Assembly (NCBI RefSeq): GCF_900105175.1
Contig: NZ_LT629771.1
Coordinates: forward strand, 6,592,622 to 6,656,621
DNA: 64,000 nt
Reading direction: 5' to 3'
From: Jiangella sp. DSM 45060
GTDB lineage: Bacteria > Actinomycetota > Actinomycetes > Jiangellales > Jiangellaceae
Below are positions 56,137 to 64,000 of the stretch, piece after piece (the first letter of the stretch is position 1; every line of letters begins with the position of its first letter). A model generated the notes under the pieces. The model did not search any database. It had not been told where the DNA came from and saw nothing but the letters and a program-made list of their open reading frames with translations. Made by a program: the position numbers and the translations under genes.

Positions 56137-56462
56137 CCCGGACGTTGCTCGACGCCGTGCTGGTGGCGCTGGCCGAGCCGACCAGGCGGCAGCTGCTCGA
56201 CCTGCTGGCCGAGCGCGGCGAGGCGAGCGCCAGCACGCTGGCCCAGGGGCTCCCGGTGACCCGGCAGGCGGTCGTCAAACACCTCGCCGTGCTCGACGAC
56301 GCGGGCCTGGTGAGCAGCCGGCGGGCCGGGCGCGAGGTGCGCTACCGGACCCGGCCGGACCGGCTGGCGGAGGCGGCCCGCGACCTCAGTGAGCTGGCCA
56401 CCGCATGGGAGACCCGCCTGGCGACGATCAAACGCCTGGCCGAGGAGGAAGAGGAAGCATGA
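56133..56462 (+). CDS. ArsR-family transcriptional regulator
   Basis: 109 residues. Winged HTH: LAEPTRRQLLDLLAERGEAS, LAQGLPVTRQAVVKHLAVLD and GLVSSRRAGREVRYR. No metal-binding ELCVCD-type cysteines, so it responds to something other than a metal, as usual for ArsR proteins paired with SRPBCC. Coupled on both sides by ATGA overlaps. Probably autoregulates through the dyad at 55634-55665. Confidence 0.92.
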   Translation: MTRTLLDAVLVALAEPTRRQLLDLLAERGEASASTLAQGLPVTRQAVVKHLAVLDDAGLVSSRRAGREVRYRTRPDRLAEAARDLSELATAWETRLATIKRLAEEEEEA

Positions 56463-56830
56463 CGTTCGAGGGCAGTGTGAACATCGCCATGAAGATCCCG
56501 GCGGCGCAATACCCGGAGACGGTCGCGTTCTACCGCGACGTGCTGGGCCTGCCCGCGAAGGACGTCACCGGCACCGACATCGCCGCCGGGGTGAGCCGCA
56601 GCGTCCGCGTCGAGTTCGGGCCGAACGTGCTCTGGCTGGACGAGGTGCCGAACTACAGCCGCTCCGACGTCTGGCTGGAGCTGTCCACCGACGATCTGCC
56701 CGACGCGATGCGGCGGCTGGCCGAGGCCGGTGTCGTGGCCCGGGACGAGCTGGAGCCGCTGCCCGACGCCATGCGGGCGCACTGGATCGCCAACCCCGCG
56801 GGCGTTGTGCACCTGGTGGCTCAGGCCTGA
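56459..56830 (+). CDS. VOC-family protein
   Basis: 123 residues, one VOC fold: IPAAQYPETVAFYRDVLGLP ... NVLWLDEVPNYSRSDVWLEL ... HWIANPAGVVHLVAQ. Third gene of the ArsR operon; its last 10 bp overlap the convergent gene. Possibly a ligand-binding or detoxification protein. Confidence 0.83.
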   Translation: MTFEGSVNIAMKIPAAQYPETVAFYRDVLGLPAKDVTGTDIAAGVSRSVRVEFGPNVLWLDEVPNYSRSDVWLELSTDDLPDAMRRLAEAGVVARDELEPLPDAMRAHWIANPAGVVHLVAQA

Positions 56831-57384
56831 ACGTGCCGGGTCCACGTCTCGTGGGTGGCGATGACCGCCGACGAGTGGGCCCGGCCGTCGGCGCCGCCCA
56901 CCTCCGGCCGCCCGAGCACCCGCGCGCCGTCGACCTCGAGGGTGGCGTCGGTGCAGAACGTCAGCAGGTTGGTCAGCGTCCACGGCACGCCGCCCAGTTG
57001 CCACGACTCGGCCTCGCCGGGACGGGTCTCGACCGGCCGGCTGATCGTCGTGACCACCCGGGTGCCGTCGGCGCCGACCACCTTCGCGCGGGCGTGGTCG
57101 GAGCCGACGTGCCATTCGACGACGTCGCATTCGACCGGTTCGCCGATCTCCGGCAGCCCCTCCAGCTCCGGGAACCAGCGGCTGAAGGTGTCGGTCAGCC
57201 AGCCGCCGAGCGGCGCGTCAGGGGTGAGCAGCCGGACGACGTCGTCGCCGTCGACCCAGACGAGCAGCGCGAGGCCGGAGCCCTGCACGCTCCACTCCGC
57301 CTCCCAGAGCGAGACGAAACCGGCACGGGAGTCCGCGCGCATGAGGGTGGCGCTCGGGTTGGCTCCGATGAACTCGACCGGCAT
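56821..57384 (-). CDS. Conserved hypothetical protein
   Basis: 187 residues, soluble, beta-rich (LALLVWVDGDDVVRLLTPDA, WQLGGVPWTLTNLLTFCTDA). No family recognised. Convergent with the VOC gene (10-bp overlap) and immediately after the acyl-CoA ligase gene on the same strand, so the two may be cotranscribed. Confidence 0.7.
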   Translation of the reverse strand: MPVEFIGANPSATLMRADSRAGFVSLWEAEWSVQGSGLALLVWVDGDDVVRLLTPDAPLGGWLTDTFSRWFPELEGLPEIGEPVECDVVEWHVGSDHARAKVVGADGTRVVTTISRPVETRPGEAESWQLGGVPWTLTNLLTFCTDATLEVDGARVLGRPEVGGADGRAHSSAVIATHETWTRHVQA

Positions 57385-59019
<1,635 letters not shown>

Positions 59020-59174
59020 GGAGACCTCCCCATCGAGGACCCGGCGACGCCGTGTCTGTCGCCCATACCCTGCCGCAGGAATGTCACCGGCGGAAGCCTT
59101 GATCGCTTCCGGATTAACCGCCTCGTAACGGCAGGCGCCCACCTGGCGAAACGCCCCGCGACCACGCTGCCCGC

Positions 59175-60446
59175 ATGGATACCGGAGACACCGCGTGGAT
59201 TCTCGCGTCCACCGCACTGGTGATGCTGATGACCCCCGGCCTCGCGCTGTTCTACGGCGGCATGGTCCGGGCGAAGAGCGTCGTCAACATGATGATGATG
59301 AGCTTCGGCGCGCTCGGCGTGATCAGCGTGCTGTGGGTTCTGTACGGGTACTCGATGGCCTTCGGCACCGACCTCGGCGGCGGCCTGCTGGGCGATCCGG
59401 GTGAGTTCTTCGGCCTGTCCGGCCTGATGAGCCCCGACGCGCTGTCCGGCACGATCCCGTCGATGCTGTTCGTCGGGTTCCAGGGCATGTTCGCGGTCAT
59501 CACCGTCGCGCTGGTGTCGGGCTCGATCGCCGACCGCGCGAAGTTCTGGACCTGGCTGCTGTTCGCCGCGGTCTGGGGCACGCTCGTGTACTTCCCGGTG
59601 GCCCACTGGGTGTTCGCGTTCGCCGACGGCGACGGCGGCTGGATCGCCGACCGCCTGCTCGCGATCGACTTCGCCGGCGGCACCGCGGTGCACATCAACG
59701 CCGGCGCGGCCGGTCTCGCGCTGGCGTTGGTGCTCGGGCGGCGCCGCGACTTCGCCAAGGGCGCGCACCGTCCGCACAACCTGCCGCTGGTGATGCTCGG
59801 CGCCGGCCTGCTGTGGTTCGGCTGGTTCGGCTTCAACGCCGGGTCGGCCGTGGGCGCCAACGGCGTCGCGGCGGTCGCGCTGGTCAACACCGTCGCGGCG
59901 ACGGGCGCGGCGATGCTGGCGTGGATCGTCGTCGAGAAGCTGCGCGACGGCCACGCGACGTCGCTGGGCGCGGCGTCCGGCGTGGTGACCGGCCTGGTCG
60001 CGATCACCCCGGCGTGCTCGGCGCTGAACCCCGTCGGGTCGCTGATCCTCGGTGTCGTGGCCGGGGCGATCTGCTCGCTGGTGGTCGACCTGAAGTTCCG
60101 GCTGCGCTACGACGACTCGCTCGACGTGGTCGCGGTGCACCTGGTCGGCGGCCTGGTCGGCACCATCGCGATCGGCTTCCTGGCCACGGCGGACGCGCCG
60201 GCCGGAGTCGACGGGCTGTTCTTCGGCGGCGGCGTCGACCAGCTGTGGCGGCAGGCCGTCGGCGCTGGTGCGGTGCTGGCCTACTCGTTCGTCGTCACGT
60301 ACCTGATCGGCCTCGTGCTGCAGCGCACGATCGGGTTCCGGGTGGACGACGACCACGAGGTGGTCGGCGTCGACCGAGTGCACCACGGCGAGTCGGGCTA
60401 CGAGATCGGCTCCGACGAGGTGTCGGAGGACGTCGTCACGGCGTAG
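59175..60446 (+). CDS. amt: Ammonium transporter
   Basis: 423 residues, about 11 membrane helices. The twin histidines are H173 (AVHINAGAAG) and H322 (VAVHLVGGLVGT), as in E. coli AmtB. It carries NH4+ or NH3 inward. Actinobacteria normally have amt-glnK-glnD in one operon; here the next gene is unrelated, so this is an orphan copy without its PII partner. The cytosolic tail is long and acidic (about 385-423). GTCAC and GTAAC half-sites upstream (59082-59133) faintly resemble GlnR boxes. Confidence 0.93.
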   Translation: MDTGDTAWILASTALVMLMTPGLALFYGGMVRAKSVVNMMMMSFGALGVISVLWVLYGYSMAFGTDLGGGLLGDPGEFFGLSGLMSPDALSGTIPSMLFVGFQGMFAVITVALVSGSIADRAKFWTWLLFAAVWGTLVYFPVAHWVFAFADGDGGWIADRLLAIDFAGGTAVHINAGAAGLALALVLGRRRDFAKGAHRPHNLPLVMLGAGLLWFGWFGFNAGSAVGANGVAAVALVNTVAATGAAMLAWIVVEKLRDGHATSLGAASGVVTGLVAITPACSALNPVGSLILGVVAGAICSLVVDLKFRLRYDDSLDVVAVHLVGGLVGTIAIGFLATADAPAGVDGLFFGGGVDQLWRQAVGAGAVLAYSFVVTYLIGLVLQRTIGFRVDDDHEVVGVDRVHHGESGYEIGSDEVSEDVVTA

Positions 60447-60465
60447 CTGTGCTTACGGTGTGCCG

Positions 60466-61749
60466 ATGCAGACTGCAGAACTCGGCACCCGGGGCACGGC
60501 GTGGTCGCCGGAGACCCGGCTGTACTCCGACGGCGTGGTCATCGGCACCGACGGCGCGCCGCTGATCGTCCCGCCGCACAGCGGGCTGCGGCGGCTGCCC
60601 GGCACCGGCTACCTCGACCCGTCCTCCGGCGCGCTGCCCGGCGCGGCGGTCCCGACCGGCGACGAGGCCGACGCGGCGCGTGAGCTGCTGGCGGCGACCG
60701 AGCTGCCGGGCCGGGGCACGCCGTACCAGGCGATGGCCGAGGAGGCGCTGATCGACATCGGCGTGCTGACGTTCGCCAACGGCGCCGCGGTGGCGGCCGG
60801 CAGCCCGTACTGGCGCTACGTGTGGCCGCGCGACGTCGGCTACATGGCCGCCGCGCTGACGGTGTGCGGGCGGCCCGAGCCGGCGTTCGCGCAGCTGGCG
60901 TACGTGGCCGCCATGCAGGAGCAGGACGGCACCTGGCAGGCGCGCTACCTGCCCGACGGCTCGCGCGGGGTGCCCGACGACCGCGGACTGCAGCTCGACG
61001 GCATCGGCTGGACGCTGTGGGCGACGTGGCTGTGGGCCGGCGCGACGGGTGGCGCCGTGGGTGCGCTGGCGCCGATGGTCCGCTCCGCCGTCGACGCCGC
61101 TCTGGCCGCGCTGGACCCGTCGACCGGGCTGCCGCGCGTGTCGCAGGACTTCTGGGAGATGGACCTCGACGAGGCGACGCTCGGCTCGGCGGCCCCGCTG
61201 CTGCTCGGCCTGCGGGCCGGTCGTGAGCTGCTGACCCTGCTCGGCGGCCCGGACGACGCTCGGCTCGCGGCCCGGGCCGCCGACGGCGCCGAGCGGCTGG
61301 CCGCGGCGGTCGCCGGCGGGTTCGGCGCGCACGGCTACGCACGGCGCATCAGCGGCGCCGGCGGCCGCGACGCGTCGGTCGCGTTCCTGCTGCCGCCGTT
61401 CGCTCCCGCCGACGACGCCGTCGCGGCGGCCTGGCGTTCCGCCGTCGACGCCACCAGCATCGGCAACGGCGGGGTCCGGCCCGGCGAGGAGTGGACCGAC
61501 GTCCTCACCGCGTGGACGCCGCAGGTGTCGCTGCACGCGCTGACCGCCGCGTCGACCGGCGACACCGCGCTGGCCCACCGGCTGCTCAGCTGGCTCGACC
61601 TGCGCCGGACCGCCCTCGGCGCGCTGGCGGAGAAGGTCACCGCCGACGGCCGCCCGTCCGCCGTCGCACCGCTCGGCCTGACCGGCGCCACCGTCCTGCT
61701 GGCGCTGGCCGCCCTCGACGGACGGCCGTTGCCGGTGCCTCCACACTGA
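60466..61749 (+). CDS. GH15-like (glucoamylase family) protein
   Basis: 427 residues. Alpha/alpha toroid glucoamylase features: YWRYVWPRDVGYMAAALTVC (substrate region), LDGIGWTLWATWLWAGATGG, FWEMDLDEATLGSA and GEEWTDVLTAWTPQVSLHAL near the end. No signal peptide, so intracellular, as for trehalase or isomaltose-type GH15 enzymes. GTG 60460 or ATG 60466. Starts 19 bp after amt. Confidence 0.8.
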   Translation: MQTAELGTRGTAWSPETRLYSDGVVIGTDGAPLIVPPHSGLRRLPGTGYLDPSSGALPGAAVPTGDEADAARELLAATELPGRGTPYQAMAEEALIDIGVLTFANGAAVAAGSPYWRYVWPRDVGYMAAALTVCGRPEPAFAQLAYVAAMQEQDGTWQARYLPDGSRGVPDDRGLQLDGIGWTLWATWLWAGATGGAVGALAPMVRSAVDAALAALDPSTGLPRVSQDFWEMDLDEATLGSAAPLLLGLRAGRELLTLLGGPDDARLAARAADGAERLAAAVAGGFGAHGYARRISGAGGRDASVAFLLPPFAPADDAVAAAWRSAVDATSIGNGGVRPGEEWTDVLTAWTPQVSLHALTAASTGDTALAHRLLSWLDLRRTALGALAEKVTADGRPSAVAPLGLTGATVLLALAALDGRPLPVPPH

Positions 61750-61773
61750 CGCGGCAGCGGGAGATACTGGACC

Positions 61774-62655
61774 ATGCGCCGGCTGCGGTTCGTCCTGGTC
61801 CTCGTCGTCACGGTGCTGCTGGCCGGCATCGCGGCCACGGTCGTGGCGCTGACCACGGACGATGACGACGACGTCGCGGGCGGCGACGGCGCCGGTGCGG
61901 CGGCGCCCGACCTCAGCGCCACCGCCGAGATCCGCCGCTCGTTCAACCGCTCCGGCCTGGTCGTCATCGCCGTCACCAACCACGGCGCCGAGCCGGTCAC
62001 CGCCACGTCGGCGGAACTGCTCAGCGACTCGTTCGAGGCCACCGGCCCGCAGCCGCGCGACTCCACCATCCGGCCCGGCGACATCCCGGTGGACCTCCAG
62101 GTCGAGTACGGCCCGGCCCGCTGCCCCGACGGCATCGACTCCGCGGCCGCCCCGTCGCAGGTCCGCCTGACCACCCGCGTCGGCGACGGCGACGAGCACG
62201 AGCAGGTGCTCGACCTCCCGCACCCCAACGGCACGCTCGACCGCCTGCTGCGCACCGACTGCCGCGACGCCGCGCTGGCCGAGGCCGTCACGCTGGCGAT
62301 GGGTCCGCTGGAGCCGCGCGCCGACGGCACCCTGACCGGCGTCCTCACCGTCACCCGGGTCGACGGCGGCACGACGCCGGCGACCATCACCAACACCCGC
62401 GGCAGCGTGCTGTTCACCATCACGCCCGAGGCCGACACCGCGCTCCCGCCCGGGCAGCTGCGTGTGGTGGCCGACGTGCTGCGCTGCGGCGGCCACGCCA
62501 TCGGCGACGCGAAGCGGCCGTACGGCTTCACCGCGTGGATCGACCTCGGCGACGGCGCCGAGATCCCCACCGCGATCCCGGTCGACGACGCCCACCGAGC
62601 GGCGCTCGACGCCATGCAGCCGGTCCGCTGCGCCGGCAAGGACAACGACATCTGA
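61774..62655 (+). CDS. Membrane-anchored secreted protein, unknown function
   Basis: 293 residues. One N-terminal membrane helix (RRLRFVLVLVVTVLLAGIAA), an acidic linker (TTDDDDDVAGGDG), then a soluble extracytoplasmic domain with two repeated beta modules (VIAVTNHGAEPVTATSAELL; LRCGGHAIGDAKRPYGFTAW). Family unknown. Confidence 0.75.
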   Translation: MRRLRFVLVLVVTVLLAGIAATVVALTTDDDDDVAGGDGAGAAAPDLSATAEIRRSFNRSGLVVIAVTNHGAEPVTATSAELLSDSFEATGPQPRDSTIRPGDIPVDLQVEYGPARCPDGIDSAAAPSQVRLTTRVGDGDEHEQVLDLPHPNGTLDRLLRTDCRDAALAEAVTLAMGPLEPRADGTLTGVLTVTRVDGGTTPATITNTRGSVLFTITPEADTALPPGQLRVVADVLRCGGHAIGDAKRPYGFTAWIDLGDGAEIPTAIPVDDAHRAALDAMQPVRCAGKDNDI

Positions 62656-62725
62656 GCCGGTTGTCGAGAGCACGACGCCGGCTCCGACTCACTGCCGAGA
62701 ACGCCCACGAGACGGGAGCGACCCG

Positions 62726-63085
62726 ATGAAGTACATGTTGATGATGTTCGGCGACACCGAGTCGATGCAGGCCACAGCCTCGAAGGAGTGGATCGAGGAG
62801 ATGATCGGCTTCATGGTCCAGCTCGACAAGGACCTCGAGGCGTCCGGCGAGCTGGTGTTCCAGCAGGGCCTCGCCGACCCCGGCGCCGCGAAGACGGTGC
62901 GGCTGCAGGACGGCCTCCCGGTCGCCACCGACGGTCCGTTCGCCGAGGCGAAGGAGTCGCTGATCGGCTTCTGGGTGGTCGACGTCGAGAGCGAGGAGCG
63001 GGTGCTCGAGCTCGCCGGGCAGATCGTGAAGTACTCCGGACGGCTCGAGGTCCGCCCGGCGATGGACGCCCCGCCGGACCTGTGA
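62726..63085 (+). CDS. DGPF/YCII-like protein
   Basis: 119 residues. The YCII fold start MKYMLMMFGDTESMQATASK and the signature ATDGPFAEAKE are diagnostic of the DGPF family that accompanies ECF42 sigma factors. Exact role unknown. It is linked to the sigma gene by a GTGA overlap, so the two are coexpressed. Confidence 0.9.
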   Translation: MKYMLMMFGDTESMQATASKEWIEEMIGFMVQLDKDLEASGELVFQQGLADPGAAKTVRLQDGLPVATDGPFAEAKESLIGFWVVDVESEERVLELAGQIVKYSGRLEVRPAMDAPPDL

Positions 63086-64000
63086 CCGACCCCGCCGTCG
63101 AGGACCTGCTGCGCGCCGCCGCGCCGCAGGTCCTCGGGGTGCTCGTGCGCCGGTACGGCCAGTTCGACGCCTGCGAGGACGCCGTCCAGGAGGCGCTGCT
63201 GGCCGCCGCGACGCAGTGGCCGGCCGACGGCGTTCCGGACAGCCCGAGCTCGTGGCTGGTGACGGTCGCGTCGCGCCGGTTCGTCGACGAGGTGCGCAGC
63301 TCCGAGGCGCGCCGTCGCCGCGAGGAGACCGTGGCCGCACTCGACCTCGTCGAGCCGGGCGAGGTGGAGCGCGCCGACGACACCCTCACGCTGCTGTTCC
63401 TGTGCTGCCACCCGTCGCTGGCGCTGCCCGCCCAGCTGGCGCTGACGCTGCGCGCGGTCGGCGGGCTGACGACGGCGCAGATCGCGGCCGCGTTCCTGGT
63501 GCCCGAGGCGACGATGGCGCAGCGGATCAGCCGGGCCAAGCAGAAGCTGCGGGCCGGCGACGCGCGGTTCGGCCCGCCGCCGCCGGAGCAGCGGGCCGAG
63601 CGGCTGCGCACCGTCCTGCACGTGCTCTACCTGATCTTCAACGAGGGCTACACCACCAGCTCCGGCCCGGCGGCGCAGCGGACCGACCTCACCGCCGAGG
63701 CGATCCGGCTGACCCGGCTGCTGGTCCGGCTGACGCCCGGCGACGGAGAGGTCACCGGGTTGCTGGCGTTGATGCTGCTCACAGACGCCCGCCGGGCCGC
63801 GCGCAGCACGGGTGACGGCGTCCCCGTCCCGCTGGCCGAGCAGGATCGGTCGCGGTGGGACGCCGCCCAGATCGCCGAGGGCGTCGCGCTGCTCACCGGC
63901 GTGCTCGGCGGCGGCCCCGTCGGCCCGTACCAGCTGCAGGCCGCCATCGCCGCCGTCCACGACGAGGCGCCGACGGCCGACGACACCGACTGGCCGCAGA
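63082..64000 (+). CDS. ECF sigma factor, ECF42-like (partial, runs off window)
   Basis: 306 residues are visible from GTG 63082. Sigma-2 region: VRRYGQFDACEDAVQEALLA; sigma-4 region: GLTTAQIAAAFLVPEATMAQ, RISRAKQKL. The C-terminal extension has LYLIFNEGYTTSSGPAAQRT DLTAEAIRLTR (split here), the TPR-like module (DUF6596) that marks ECF42 factors and replaces anti-sigma control. Paired with a DGPF gene as usual for this group. The final part lies beyond 64000. Confidence 0.9.
   Translation, partial: MTDPAVEDLLRAAAPQVLGVLVRRYGQFDACEDAVQEALLAAATQWPADGVPDSPSSWLVTVASRRFVDEVRSSEARRRREETVAALDLVEPGEVERADDTLTLLFLCCHPSLALPAQLALTLRAVGGLTTAQIAAAFLVPEATMAQRISRAKQKLRAGDARFGPPPPEQRAERLRTVLHVLYLIFNEGYTTSSGPAAQRTDLTAEAIRLTRLLVRLTPGDGEVTGLLALMLLTDARRAARSTGDGVPVPLAEQDRSRWDAAQIAEGVALLTGVLGGGPVGPYQLQAAIAAVHDEAPTADDTDWPQ

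Overview
The window is about 72% G+C. Its codon use, GTG starts, many ATGA/GTGA/TGATG gene overlaps, leaderless-looking promoters, TTGTCCACA-type DnaA boxes, LytR-CpsA-Psr protein, PucR and ECF sigma genes and F420/FMN luciferase-like oxidoreductases all point to a high-G+C actinomycete chromosome. The exact genus cannot be fixed from sequence alone. Most genes were identified by reading conserved motifs; no database search was run.

Layout. 1-11.4 kb is chromosomal: soxR with a sox-box facing a quinone oxidoreductase; a stand-alone PstP-like PP2C phosphatase and a secreted protein separated by a region with two perfect DnaA boxes; a tandem-repeat-rich intergenic region; an AraC regulator and an NmrA-type protein; an LPXTG surface protein facing a LuxR-type regulator with two tandem HTH domains. 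11,433-32,920 is a compact prophage of 21,453 bp inserted in the 3' end of a tRNA-Arg(ACG) gene, with a 35-bp att duplication (one mismatch). 33-64 kb is chromosomal again: amidohydrolase, PEP carboxykinase (pckG), a five-gene catabolic-looking operon (luciferase-like, threonine-synthase-like, M24 peptidase-like, luciferase-like, NCS1 permease) facing a PucR regulator, lipoproteins, two tRNA-Ser genes, an LCP wall-polymer ligase, a BpsA-like polyamine synthase, an ArsR-SRPBCC-VOC operon, an acyl-CoA ligase, an orphan amt, a GH15-like protein, and a DGPF protein with an ECF42-type sigma factor running off the window.

The prophage is the most interesting part. Integrase lies at the left end. 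Rightward small genes follow, then a leftward operon of tail, head, packaging, lysis, replication and regulatory genes, and a rightward HTH repressor-like gene at the right end. The repressor-like gene stops inside attR. If the ends are joined as in the excised circle, its frame reads through attP without a stop for 49 more codons, ends in ...SGRAA, and its TGA overlaps the ATG of integrase as ATGA. That is the rep-attP-int layout of integration-dependent immunity known from mycobacteriophages such as BPs and Brujita, found here in a different-looking tRNA-Arg prophage. Other features of note are a ClpP-like protease fused to the HK97-type capsid with a strong internal ribosome binding site for free capsid, a replication initiator whose gene carries three palindromes next to an AT-richer tract (lambda O-like origin), a zinc-finger-fused terminase, three matching ATCCC-N5-GGGAT operators in front of rightward genes, and a phage-supplied CCA end and terminator for the host tRNA.

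Three gene-poor stretches (4.1-4.9, 34.3-35.4 and 37.25-37.7 kb) hold tandem and dispersed repeats rather than recognisable genes.
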